Below, one piece after another: positions 46,346 through 56,554 of a stretch of DNA of 64,000 nt. The stretch lies in assembly GCF_013359815.1 (NCBI RefSeq), contig NZ_JABMCF010000040.1, positions 558,001 to 622,000 of the forward strand, read 5' to 3'. The position numbers and the translations under genes were made by a program. The notes under the pieces were generated by a model. That model was not told the DNA's origin and made no database searches. It worked only from the letters and a program-made list of their open reading frames with translations. This DNA is from Curtobacterium flaccumfaciens. Its GTDB lineage: Bacteria; Actinomycetota; Actinomycetes; Actinomycetales; Microbacteriaceae. Positions within the stretch are counted from its first letter, which is position 1; every line of letters starts with the position of its first letter.

Positions 46346-47377
46346 ATGCGCGCCGTCCAGTACGCCCAGTTCGGTTCCGTCCCCTCGATCGTCGACCTGC
46401 CGGAGCCCGTGGCCCCGGACCACGGCGTCGTCGTGCGGGTCGCTGCCACCGGTGTCTGCCGCAGTGACTGGCACGCGTGGAAGGGCCACGACGACTCCGT
46501 CCGGCTGCCCCACGTCCCCGGCCACGAGTTCGCCGGCGTCGTCGCGGCGATCGGCACGGGCGTCCAGCGCTTCGCCGTGGGTGACCGGGTGACGGCCCCG
46601 TTCGTGTTCGCCTGCGGGACCTGCGCCGAGTGCCTCGACGGCGCCACCCAGGTGTGCACCGCCCAGCAGCAGCCCGGGTTCGACCTGCAGGGCTCGTACG
46701 CGGACTCCCTGGTCGTCCCGCACGCCGACCTGAACCTCGTCGCGCTGCCCGACGCCGTGGACTTCGCGGTGGCGGCGGCGCTCGGATGCCGATTCGGCAC
46801 CGCGTTCCACGCCCTGCACGCCCGAGGGCGCGTCATCGCAGGGGAGTGGGTCGTGGTCTACGGGTGCGGGGGAGTCGGACTCTCCTCGGTCATGGTCGCC
46901 GTGGCCGCCGGCGCGCACGTCGTCGCCGTCGATGTCTCCACGGCCGCACTCGAACGCGCAGCAGCCCTGGGCGCCGACACCGTGCTGATGGACGCCGATG
47001 CCGTCACCACGGTGCGGTCCCGCACGGGTGGCGGAGCGCACGTCTCGCTCGACGCCTACGGCAGCCGTGCCACCTCGGTCGCCGCCGTGGCGTCCCTGCG
47101 TCCGCGCGGCCGGCACGTGCAGGTCGGGCTGCTGCTCGACGACGAAGCCGCTCCGGCGATCCCGATGGGGCGGGTGATCGCGGACGAACTCGAACTGCTC
47201 GGCAGCCACGGCGCGGCGGTCGGGGAGTACGGCGCGATGCTGGACGCCATCGTGGCCGGACGACTGCGTCCGGAGGAGACGATCGGCCGCACGATCGGCT
47301 TCGACGACCTGCCCGAGGCACTCGTCGCGATGGACCGCCCTGCGACCTCGTCGGGCATGACCGTCGCGGTGTTCTGA
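46346..47377 (+). CDS. Zinc-dependent alcohol dehydrogenase
   Basis: 343 residues, ATG 46346 with CAGGAT 6 bases upstream. MDR family. Catalytic zinc ligands appear in GVCRSDWHAW and VPGHEFAGVV; the structural zinc set is CGTCAECLDGATQVC (C-x2-C-x2-C-x7-C). The NAD(P) motif is VVYGCGGVGLSSVMVA. Oxidises alcohols or reduces aldehydes; the natural substrate is not evident. Confidence 0.92.
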   Translation: MRAVQYAQFGSVPSIVDLPEPVAPDHGVVVRVAATGVCRSDWHAWKGHDDSVRLPHVPGHEFAGVVAAIGTGVQRFAVGDRVTAPFVFACGTCAECLDGATQVCTAQQQPGFDLQGSYADSLVVPHADLNLVALPDAVDFAVAAALGCRFGTAFHALHARGRVIAGEWVVVYGCGGVGLSSVMVAVAAGAHVVAVDVSTAALERAAALGADTVLMDADAVTTVRSRTGGGAHVSLDAYGSRATSVAAVASLRPRGRHVQVGLLLDDEAAPAIPMGRVIADELELLGSHGAAVGEYGAMLDAIVAGRLRPEETIGRTIGFDDLPEALVAMDRPATSSGMTVAVF

Positions 47378-47392
47378 GGCTCGGGCGTCCCG

Positions 47393-48034
47393 TCAGCCCT
47401 CGGTCCGCGCGTCCGCGCCCCGGCGGATGCGGAGCACGACCGCGCCGATGACGAGCACTGCCAGGATCCCGACGACCCCGACCAGGAGTGCCGGGCCGCC
47501 GTGGCCGTGCGCGTGCGTTCCGGCACCCGTGTTCGGTGCGGCTCCTGCTGCCGCTGTCGTCGGTTCCGAGGATGATGTGGGCGCGGTCGTCGGGCTCGTC
47601 GTCGTGGGTGGGACGGTCGGGGATGCGACCGGTTCCACCGAGAACGCGAGCTGCCCCTCGATCGGATGGCCGTCGGGGGAGACGTACCGCCAGACGAGGG
47701 TGTGCGGGCCGGGGGAGAGCGACACCGCCTTGGACATCGAGGTGCCTTCGACCGTCACCGCTCCGGACGACTCGTCGGCACCACCGTCGTCGCGGACCTC
47801 GATGCGCAGACCGGCTTCGAGTCCGGCCAGCGGCGCCTCGCTGAAGATGAGTGTCACTCGCTGAAGATCGGCAGCCACCGTGGCGCCGTCCGCCGGATCA
47901 CTCGAGGTCAGTGCTGCGTGCGCCGATGCAGGTGTCGTGCCGATCAGCACGAGGAACGCGGACAGGGCGACGGCGAACAGGGCCCGGGGCGTCGCAGCTC
48001 GTGAGCGGCGGTGGTCATCTCGGTGATCGTGCAC
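47393..48034 (-). CDS. CopC-domain copper-binding protein, membrane-anchored
   Basis: 213 residues from GTG 48034, with a leaderless-type promoter. A signal peptide ends in TTPASA, leaving His at the mature N-terminus (HAALTSSDPADGATV), the Cu(II) site of CopC; the other His is in YVSPDGHPIEG. A Thr/Ser/Pro-rich linker, a His cluster (GTHAHGHGG) and one C-terminal membrane helix follow. It holds copper on the outer face. The CopD/YcnJ partner is not in this window. Confidence 0.9.
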   Translation of the reverse strand: MHDHRDDHRRSRAATPRALFAVALSAFLVLIGTTPASAHAALTSSDPADGATVAADLQRVTLIFSEAPLAGLEAGLRIEVRDDGGADESSGAVTVEGTSMSKAVSLSPGPHTLVWRYVSPDGHPIEGQLAFSVEPVASPTVPPTTTSPTTAPTSSSEPTTAAAGAAPNTGAGTHAHGHGGPALLVGVVGILAVLVIGAVVLRIRRGADARTEG

Positions 48035-48040
48035 GGATCC

Positions 48041-48046
48041 AGGCTA
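48041..48046 (-). promoter_or_regulatory. -10 box of the copC gene, leaderless type
   Basis: TAGCCT on the minus strand, 6 bases before GTG 48034. Confidence 0.5.
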
Positions 48047-48106
48047 GGGAAGCGATGTCGAGCGTCCCGTCAGCCGAGCGGGGCCACTCGCAACCTCTGA
48101 GTTGAC

Positions 48107-48120
48107 ATAATATGCATTAT
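48107..48120. promoter_or_regulatory. AT-rich palindrome upstream of copC
   Basis: ATAATATGCATTAT, with arms ATAAT/ATTAT, stands out in this GC-rich DNA. It begins 61 bases upstream of the copC -10 box. It could be a metal-regulator site; no known consensus is matched well. Confidence 0.4.
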
Positions 48121-48143
48121 CGGCGCACCGGTGAAGATGCTTC

Positions 48144-48194
48144 GTGAGCAGAAAAGGTCGAGTCCGCTGCACGGACTCGACCTCTTCTGCTCAC
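48144..48194 (-). terminator. Long-stem terminator, shared module
   Basis: A 23-bp stem with one mismatch (48144-48166 with 48172-48194), 5-base loop, 15 bases past the stop of the 51-residue gene. Minus strand ends CCTTTTCTGC. Its sequence is shared with the terminator at 29966-29994. Confidence 0.85.
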
Positions 48195-48209
48195 TGGATG
48201 ACGACGGCG

Positions 48210-48365
48210 TCAGTCGGCGGGCTTCGTCGGGACGTCGTCGGCGTCGATCTCGAGCGCTGCCGGCTCACCGCCCTGTTCCTCCAGGGTGTCCTGGTCGGTG
48301 TCGGGCTGTTCCGGCGACTCGCTCTGGGTGGTCTCTTCGGCTGGGTCAGGCTGGCTGTAGCTCAT
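48210..48365 (-). CDS. Small acidic hypothetical protein
   Basis: 51 residues, ATG 48365. It begins MSYSQPDPAEETTQSESPEQ and is acidic and low-complexity throughout, probably disordered. It is bounded by a leaderless-type promoter and a strong terminator, so it is a stand-alone gene rather than noise. It is similar in character, not sequence, to the protein at 2500-2715. Function unknown. Confidence 0.6.
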   Translation of the reverse strand: MSYSQPDPAEETTQSESPEQPDTDQDTLEEQGGEPAALEIDADDVPTKPAD

Positions 48366-48372
48366 GCGCCGG

Positions 48373-48378
48373 ACGGTA
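48373..48378 (-). promoter_or_regulatory. -10 box of the 51-residue gene, leaderless type
   Basis: TACCGT on the minus strand, 7 bases before ATG 48365. Confidence 0.5.
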
Positions 48379-48473
48379 CGCCCGGGTTCCTGGACACGTA
48401 CCAGCGGCGCCGGAGATCGACAGCGGGCGCGTGGCGACTCCGCCACGCGCCCGCTGTCATGCGGCGATCAGCC

Positions 48474-48758
48474 TCAGTTGTTCATCGCGGGAACGACGAT
48501 CGTCAGAGCGACGATGATGAAGATGATCGAGAGCACGAGGCCGATGACACTCAGGATGATGCCGGCGAGCACCATGCCTCGGGTACCGGCGTTGCGACGA
48601 CGGGCGACGAAGCCCAGGACCAGGCCGATGATGCTGGCGATGAGTCCGACCCACACGAAGAGGAACGAGAAGACGACGCCGACGATGCCGAGGACGAGCG
48701 AACCGACGGCGATTCCGTTGCCGCTGTTGGTCGCGGGTGCGTTGCCGGGGTTGGACAT
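48474..48758 (-). CDS. DUF4190 small membrane protein
   Basis: 94 residues, ATG 48758 behind AAGGAG. A polar Asn/Gly start (SNPGNAPATNSGNG) precedes two to three membrane helices with the DUF4190 pattern AVGSLVLGIVGVVFS, VWVGLIASIIGLVLGFVARR and GMVLAGIILSVIGLVLSI. Function unknown; the family is typical of actinobacterial envelopes. Confidence 0.8.
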   Translation of the reverse strand: MSNPGNAPATNSGNGIAVGSLVLGIVGVVFSFLFVWVGLIASIIGLVLGFVARRRNAGTRGMVLAGIILSVIGLVLSIIFIIVALTIVVPAMNN

Positions 48759-48881
48759 GGTGATGCTCCTTCTGGTCAGGACGCCGATCCAGGCCGGGGA
48801 GCCGATCGTGAGCGTCAGTCAGAACGGTAGTCCTCACACACGGCTGGTGCCCAGATTCGCCGTCCGAGCCTGTCCCCCGGC

Positions 48882-51275
<2,394 letters not shown>

Positions 51276-51282
51276 GCGGGTC

Positions 51283-51288
51283 AGCGTA
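51283..51288 (-). promoter_or_regulatory. -10 box of the uvrA paralogue, leaderless type
   Basis: TACGCT on the minus strand, 7 bases before ATG 51275. The type A palindrome begins 3 bases further upstream. Confidence 0.5.
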
Positions 51289-51290
51289 CC

Positions 51291-51330
51291 GACGGGAGGC
51301 CCGTGGCGGGGCCGCCACGGGCCTCCCGTC
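51291..51330. repeat. Type A repeat, perfect palindrome
   Basis: 19-bp arms (51291-51309 and 51312-51330) match perfectly around GG. It is the cleanest copy of the type A family, placed between the NUDIX stop and the promoter of the uvrA paralogue. It could also terminate the NUDIX transcript. Confidence 0.8.
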
Positions 51331-51365
51331 GGTCCTGGGTCGGCCGTCAGGCCGTGGTGCGGTGC

Positions 51366-51818
51366 TCAGTCGCCGTGCCGGCGCACCAGGTCCGGCAGCT
51401 CGGCGGGTTCGAACTCCTCGTCGGTCGCGTCGAGTTCGTCGGCGGTCCACCACCGCGAGGCGAGGATGTCGACGCGCTCGTCGTCGGTCCACTCGGCGTC
51501 GGACAGCTCGAAGCCCGGCGTGCGGACGACGTAGAACTCGGCGTGCCCGCGGTCGTGGTCGGCGAGGTCCCACTCGACCGTGAAGTCCCAGGACCAGACC
51601 GGTTCGCCGGGTTCGTCGATGACGATCCCGGTCTCCTCGCGCAGCTCGCGGATCGCGGCGTCGCGGTGGGACTCCCCCGGGTCGACCCCGCCGCCCGGTG
51701 TGATCCAGCGGTGGGCACCGTCCGACGAGGGCGACTTCGTGTCCATCAGGAACACGCGGCCCTCGGGGTCGAGCAGCAGGATGCGGGAGGTGCGGCGCAG
51801 GCCGGGCTTGGCGGTCAC
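51366..51818 (-). CDS. NUDIX hydrolase
   Basis: 150 residues, GTG 51818. The NUDIX box is complete: GGGVDPGESHRDAAIRELREETG written in two parts at about 42-64, with the REEXGU core intact. It cleaves a nucleoside diphosphate linked to some other group; the substrate is unknown. A TAACGT box 7 bases upstream indicates its own leaderless transcript, inside the 3' end of the upstream SDR gene. Confidence 0.9.
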   Translation of the reverse strand: MTAKPGLRRTSRILLLDPEGRVFLMDTKSPSSDGAHRWITPGGGVDPGESHRDAAIRELREETGIVIDEPGEPVWSWDFTVEWDLADHDRGHAEFYVVRTPGFELSDAEWTDDERVDILASRWWTADELDATDEEFEPAELPDLVRRHGD

Positions 51819-51825
51819 CCGCCCG

Positions 51826-51831
51826 ACGTTA
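51826..51831 (-). promoter_or_regulatory. -10 box of the NUDIX gene, leaderless type
   Basis: TAACGT on the minus strand, 7 bases before GTG 51818. Confidence 0.5.
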
Positions 51832-52590
51832 GCCGACGAAACCGCTGACGTCGCCGACCAGCTTGGTGTGGTCGGCGGGGATCGGCTCGACGGCGGCCAG
51901 GGCGATCTCGGCCGCGAACTCGGACACGCTGTAGAGCTTGCCGACCTCCTGCCGACGACCCTCGATCGCGCCGGGGTTCAGGCGGTTCAGCAGCGTCGCG
52001 GTGATCGTGCCCTCGATCATGTCGCCGGAGACGACGACGAACTCGATGCCGGCGGCCTCGAGCTGCGGGATGAGCTCACGGAGGGCGAGTTCTCCGGCAC
52101 GCTTGCTCTTGGCGACCGGGACGTACTCGTCCATCGTCTCGGCGGTCTCGACGAAGTGCGCCTGGTGGCTCGTGACGAACACCACACGGGACCCTGCGGG
52201 CATGTGCGGCACGGCGGTCTGCAGCATGTCGACCTGCGCGTCGCGGTTCAGGCGGAGCGCGTAGTCCTCGCCGACGCCGGACTCCATACCGCCGGAGGCG
52301 TTGAGCACGAGCAGGTCGATGCCGCCCCACTCCTGGACGACGGTGTCGACGAGGGCCTGCACGGAGTCGTGCTCGGTGAGGTCGGCGCCGACGGCCAGGG
52401 CGGAGCCACCGGCCTCGACGATCTTCTCAGCGATCTGCTCCGCGCGCTTGGCCTTGTTGCGGTAGTTCACGACGACCTTCGCACCGGCCTCGGCGAGGTA
52501 CCCGACGGTGTCGGCGCCGATGCCACGGGACGAACCGGTGACGACGGCGCGCTTGTCGGTGAGGGATCCGGGGGCGAGGGGGTTGCTCAC
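51829..52590 (-). CDS. SDR-family oxidoreductase, atypical active site
   Basis: 253 residues, GTG 52590 with GGAGAAC upstream. Cofactor motif VVTGSSRGIGADTV and LVLNASGGMESG are present. The usual YxxxK is not: the region reads YVPVAKSKRAGE, with Lys one place further than normal. Followed by EFVVVSGDMIEGTITATLL. This subgroup is widespread in actinobacteria; its substrate is unknown. It is convergent with no gene but lies back to back with nfeD (154 bp between starts). Confidence 0.88.
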   Translation of the reverse strand: MSNPLAPGSLTDKRAVVTGSSRGIGADTVGYLAEAGAKVVVNYRNKAKRAEQIAEKIVEAGGSALAVGADLTEHDSVQALVDTVVQEWGGIDLLVLNASGGMESGVGEDYALRLNRDAQVDMLQTAVPHMPAGSRVVFVTSHQAHFVETAETMDEYVPVAKSKRAGELALRELIPQLEAAGIEFVVVSGDMIEGTITATLLNRLNPGAIEGRRQEVGKLYSVSEFAAEIALAAVEPIPADHTKLVGDVSGFVG

Positions 52591-52672
52591 AGTCGTGTTC
52601 TCCAGGTCTGGTTCCGGCCGGTCGGGCGCACCGAGCCTACCAATCGCCTGCACGACCGTCGGACGGCCCTGA

Positions 52673-52678
52673 TATGTT
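52673..52678 (+). promoter_or_regulatory. -10 box of the nfeD operon
   Basis: TATGTT, 66 bases before the nfeD GTG; no clear -35. Confidence 0.4.
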
Positions 52679-52744
52679 GAACGGAGTTGTACCGGCTGTC
52701 GCGACGCAGCGAGCCGCCGCGCGCGACCGAGGGAGGGAGATCGC

Positions 52745-53218
52745 GTGAACGGAATCGATTGGATCCAGAGCACCGTCTGGATCGGCCTGGTGTTGCTCCT
52801 GGGCGTGGTCGAGATCTTCACCCTCGACTTCATCTTCATCATGCTCGCGGCGGGTGCCGCCGGCGGGTTGATCGCCGCACTGCTCGGCGCCCCGTGGTGG
52901 TTGTCCGCCATCGTCGCCGCGGTGGCCGCACTCGTGCTGCTGTCGCTCGTCCGACCGCGCCTGCTCGTGGCGCTCGGCCGCGGGGCCGACCCGCACCGCA
53001 CCAACGTCGAGGGGCTCATCGGGCTCGCCGGCACGGTCGCGGTCGCCTTCACCTCCTCCAGTCCTGGTCAGGTGCGCCTGGCCAACGGCGAGACCTGGAG
53101 TGCACGGTTCGCCGCGGACTCCGTCGACCGCACACCGCCACTCGGGACCCCCGTGGTCGTCGAGTCGATCGAGGGGTCGACCGCGGTCGTGCGCCTCGCA
53201 GAAAGGGCCACCTCGTGA
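52745..53218 (+). CDS. NfeD-like membrane protein
   Basis: 157 residues, GTG 52745 behind GGGAGGGAG. Three membrane segments (about 10-28, 30-48 and 53-75) precede an OB-fold domain (EGLIGLAGTVAVAF, VVVESIEGSTAVVRL). NfeD proteins pair with SPFH proteins in the membrane and organise membrane domains. The SPFH gene begins in its stop codon (GTGA), so they are made together. Confidence 0.9.
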   Translation: MNGIDWIQSTVWIGLVLLLGVVEIFTLDFIFIMLAAGAAGGLIAALLGAPWWLSAIVAAVAALVLLSLVRPRLLVALGRGADPHRTNVEGLIGLAGTVAVAFTSSSPGQVRLANGETWSARFAADSVDRTPPLGTPVVVESIEGSTAVVRLAERATS

Positions 53219-54417
53219 CCAGCATCTCCCCGGGGACGATCGCACTGCTCGTGCTCGTCCTCGTCGTCGTCATCTTCGTGATCGTCGTCCTGGCGAAGGC
53301 GATCCGGATCGTCCCGCAGGCCACCGCGGGCGTCGTCGAACGACTCGGCAAGTACCACAAGACCCTCAACCCGGGCTTGAACCTTCTCGTCCCGTTCATC
53401 GACCGCCTGCGGCCGCTGCTCGACATGCGTGAGCAGGTCGTCTCGTTCCCGCCGCAGCCCGTGATCACCGAGGACAACCTGGTGGTCTCGATCGACACGG
53501 TCGTCTACTTCCAGGTGACCGACGCCCGCGCCGCGACGTACGAGATCGCGAACTACCTCGGCGCCGTCGAGCAGCTCACCACCACCACGCTCCGGAACGT
53601 CGTCGGTGGCCTGAACCTCGAAGAGGCACTGACCAGCCGCGACAACATCAACGGCCAGCTCCGCGTCGTCCTCGACGAAGCCACGGGCAAGTGGGGCATC
53701 CGCGTCGGCCGAGTCGAGCTCAAGGCGATCGAGCCGCCCGTGTCCATCCAGGACGCCATGGAGCAGCAGCTCCGTGCCGAGCGCAGCCGACGTGCCGCGA
53801 TCCTCCAGGCCGAGGGCACCAAGCAGTCCCAGATCCTCGAGGCCGAGGGACAGCGACAGGCAGCGATCCTGGCCGCCGAGGGTGACGCCAAGGCACAGGT
53901 GCTCCGTGCCGAGGGTGAAGCCCAGGCCATCGCGACCGTGTTCGAGGCCATCCACACCGGTGACCCGGACGAGAAGCTGCTGTCCTACCAGTACCTGCAG
54001 ACCCTGCCGAAGATCGCCGAGGGCACGTCGAACAAGCTCTGGATGATCCCGAGCGAGTTCACCGAGGCCCTGTCCGGCATCGCGAAGGGCTTCAGCGCCA
54101 GCCGCGGTGGCGGCGCCGGTCCGGTCGCCGGCGGTGCCGGTGGCACGGACTTCCTGTCCCGCATCTCGAAGCTCGCGAACGAGAGCCTGGCGAACACCGC
54201 AGCCGCGGACACCACGATGCCGCGTGCAGACGCCACCGCCGCGGACATCGTCCCCGAGTCCGACCTCGACGCGCGCCTGGCGGAGTCGAACCGCAGTGTC
54301 GATGCACACCTCGCGGCGGCCGACGACGCGACCGCTGAACAGGTCGCCGACACTCCGCCCACGCCGGGCGACGACGCCTCCGGTCACCGCACCAGCGACG
54401 GCTCCGGTCGGCGCTGA
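53215..54417 (+). CDS. SPFH/band-7 (stomatin-like) protein
   Basis: 400 residues, GTG 53215. One N-terminal membrane helix (about 8-28) is followed by the band-7 domain (AGVVERLGKYHKTLNPGLN, VITEDNLVVSIDTVVYFQV, LRNVVGGLNLEEAL), a coiled coil with AEGxxxxxxLxAEG repeats (about 200-245), and a Gly/Ala-rich disordered tail. It forms large membrane-bound rings and is thought to steer protease access or membrane order, with NfeD as partner. Confidence 0.93.
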   Translation: MTSISPGTIALLVLVLVVVIFVIVVLAKAIRIVPQATAGVVERLGKYHKTLNPGLNLLVPFIDRLRPLLDMREQVVSFPPQPVITEDNLVVSIDTVVYFQVTDARAATYEIANYLGAVEQLTTTTLRNVVGGLNLEEALTSRDNINGQLRVVLDEATGKWGIRVGRVELKAIEPPVSIQDAMEQQLRAERSRRAAILQAEGTKQSQILEAEGQRQAAILAAEGDAKAQVLRAEGEAQAIATVFEAIHTGDPDEKLLSYQYLQTLPKIAEGTSNKLWMIPSEFTEALSGIAKGFSASRGGGAGPVAGGAGGTDFLSRISKLANESLANTAAADTTMPRADATAADIVPESDLDARLAESNRSVDAHLAAADDATAEQVADTPPTPGDDASGHRTSDGSGRR

Positions 54418-54435
54418 CGCTCCGGCACCAACGAA

Positions 54436-54475
54436 CGACGACGCCCGCCCCAGGGAACCGGGGCGGGCGTCGTCG
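54436..54475. terminator. Bidirectional terminator between SPFH gene and rbpA
   Basis: A perfect 16-bp stem (54436-54451 with 54460-54475) with an 8-base loop, between the convergent ends. Confidence 0.85.
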
Positions 54476-54489
54476 TGTGTTCGGTGGTG

Positions 54490-54840
54490 TCAGGCGCCGC
54501 GTCGTGCGCGGAGGACCTGCAGGCGCTCTTCGAGGAGCTCCTCGAGTTCCTCGCGCGAGCGGCGCTCGAGCAGCATGTCCCAGTGGGTACGGGGTGCCTT
54601 CACGTCCTCTTCGGCGACCTCGACGGGGATCCCGTCGTCGCCGAGCAGGCGGCCCTCGCGACCGGAGCGCGGCTCCGACCAGGTCTGGGGGACGTCCGCA
54701 TCGGCCGAGAAGACGATGTCGAATGTCTCACCCGAATCCGTCTGGTAGACCGCGCGCTTGCGATCTGAGAGCTCGACGCCCTCTTCGCTCTGGAGACTCT
54801 GACTCCCGAGCCGCATGCCGCGGAGACTCCGATCAGCCAT
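54490..54840 (-). CDS. rbpA: RNA polymerase-binding protein RbpA
   Basis: 116 residues, ATG 54840 behind GAGAGGAG. RbpA binds RNA polymerase and the principal sigma factor and helps open promoters. Pattern: MADRSLRGMRLGSQSLQSEE, the core YQTDSGETFDIVFSADADVPQTW, and the sigma-contacting helix PRTHWDMLLERRSREELEELL. The zinc cysteines of the Streptomyces protein are absent, as in the mycobacterial form. Located next to lnt as in mycobacteria. Confidence 0.95.
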   Translation of the reverse strand: MADRSLRGMRLGSQSLQSEEGVELSDRKRAVYQTDSGETFDIVFSADADVPQTWSEPRSGREGRLLGDDGIPVEVAEEDVKAPRTHWDMLLERRSREELEELLEERLQVLRARRGA

Positions 54841-54950
54841 GTGTGTGCTCCTCTCGCTCGTCTGCCCTCCACAACACTGTCCCACGCCCCATCAATCCCG
54901 TACCGGCGCATTCACAGTCCGTTCCCAGTGGCTGGGCGCGGCGGGCCCGA

Positions 54951-56543
54951 TCAGGAGCGGGTGCGACGGCCCCAGGGCGCGCAGGCGAGGAGCACGAGGA
55001 GTCCGCCGAGGGAGAGCATGAGCGTGATCGAGCCGGACAGGATCGACGCCGGGGTGGTGGACGTGCCGAGCGGCACGTCGGTCACCATCGACGTCGCGGT
55101 GTACTCCGGCACCCGGTCGATCGTGCGGCCGCTCGGGTCGATGACCTGCGACGCTCCGACGGTCGAGATGTTCACGAGCGACCGGCCGGTCTCGATGGCC
55201 CGCATCCGCGCGATCTCGAGCTGCTGCAGGTTCTCGTCGGTGCCAGAGAAGTCGGCGTTGTTCGTCTGCGCGAGGATCACCTGCGCTCCCCCGCGCACCA
55301 TGTCGGCGGTCAGCCCGTCGTCGACGATGTCGAAGCAGATCGAGATGCCGGCACGGATGCCCGCGACGGAGAGCACGTTCGGCTTCGTCCCCGGCGTGTA
55401 GTCGCGCTGCAGCAGACCGATCAGCGACGGTGCGAGCTTGGAGAAGAACCAGCGGTCGGGCACGTACTCGCCGAACGGCACCGGTCGCTTCTTGTCGTAG
55501 GACGACTGCCAGCCGTCGGCGGTCCACACGAACGACGTGTTGTGCAGCACCCCCGACGGGGTCTGCGTGATGGCACCCGCGACGATCGGGGCGTCGAGCG
55601 AGTCGACCACCGAGTCGAGGGCGGAGGCGATGACCGGCTGCTGCCGCGGGTCGTACTCCGCACCTGCCTCCGGCCAGACGACCAGGTCCACACCCTTCGC
55701 GTCCACGTCCGTCGCCGCCACCTGCGCTGCCAGGACGTCGCCGGGCTCCGCACGGTCGAAGTAGCCCGCGGGACCGTTGCCCTGCACCGACTCGACCCGG
55801 ATCGTGCCGCTCGTGGCGGTCGGCCACGCCGGCACGGCCAGGACCGCCGCGACGAGCAGACCCGCCGTCGCCACCCGCACGGGCAGCCGGAGCGTGACGC
55901 CCGGCACACGGGGTGCCACGAGCGCGAGCGACACCACGACCGCGACGCAGTACACGACGATGAACGTCAGCCCGAGGACGCCCACGTACGCGGCCAGGTG
56001 CGTGAACGGCCCCTGCGACTGCGACAGGCCGACCCGACCCCAGGCGAAACCGCCGTACGGCCAGCTTCCCGAGAACCACTCGCGTCCGGTCCAGAGTGCG
56101 GCGACGACGGCCGGGAGGCCCCACACGCGTCCGGCGGTCGAGGGCACCACGCGGGCGACCCAGCGGTACGCCAGGGCGATGGCGACGCTGCCGAGCGCGA
56201 AGAACGCGGCTTCGAGCAGGGCGAGTGCGAACCACGGGACCGGGCCCAGGTAGCGACCGGCCCACGAGATGGCAGGGATCCAGAACGCCGCGCCGGCGAG
56301 GTAGCCGATCCACGCCGCACGCCGCGCCCGCTGTCCCATCACCGCGAGCAGCATGCAGGCGAGTGCCGGGTAGGCGAGGAACCACCACCCGGGCGACGGG
56401 AACGCGAGGGCGAAGAGGATCCCGCCGATGACGGCCAACGGCACCGCGGTGCCCAGCGGCAACGCGGCGAACGGGCCGGTCGCGACCGCCCCGCGGCCGA
56501 CGCGAGCGGGCAGCCCGCGCACACTGGTCTCCGGAACCGGCAC
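54951..56543 (-). CDS. lnt: Apolipoprotein N-acyltransferase
   Basis: 530 residues; GTG 56543 is chosen for GGGAGG 5 bases upstream, and reading further upstream would enter the helicase gene. Six or more membrane segments in the first 190 residues precede the nitrilase-type domain with its triad: Glu in VVWPEAGAEYD, Lys in YDKKRPVPFGEY and Cys in GISICFDIVDD. It adds the third acyl chain to lipoproteins. The N-terminal fusion to a Ppm1 mannosyltransferase seen in M. tuberculosis is absent. Confidence 0.94.
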   Translation of the reverse strand: MPVPETSVRGLPARVGRGAVATGPFAALPLGTAVPLAVIGGILFALAFPSPGWWFLAYPALACMLLAVMGQRARRAAWIGYLAGAAFWIPAISWAGRYLGPVPWFALALLEAAFFALGSVAIALAYRWVARVVPSTAGRVWGLPAVVAALWTGREWFSGSWPYGGFAWGRVGLSQSQGPFTHLAAYVGVLGLTFIVVYCVAVVVSLALVAPRVPGVTLRLPVRVATAGLLVAAVLAVPAWPTATSGTIRVESVQGNGPAGYFDRAEPGDVLAAQVAATDVDAKGVDLVVWPEAGAEYDPRQQPVIASALDSVVDSLDAPIVAGAITQTPSGVLHNTSFVWTADGWQSSYDKKRPVPFGEYVPDRWFFSKLAPSLIGLLQRDYTPGTKPNVLSVAGIRAGISICFDIVDDGLTADMVRGGAQVILAQTNNADFSGTDENLQQLEIARMRAIETGRSLVNISTVGASQVIDPSGRTIDRVPEYTATSMVTDVPLGTSTTPASILSGSITLMLSLGGLLVLLACAPWGRRTRS

Positions 56544-56554
56544 CGGGCCTCCCG

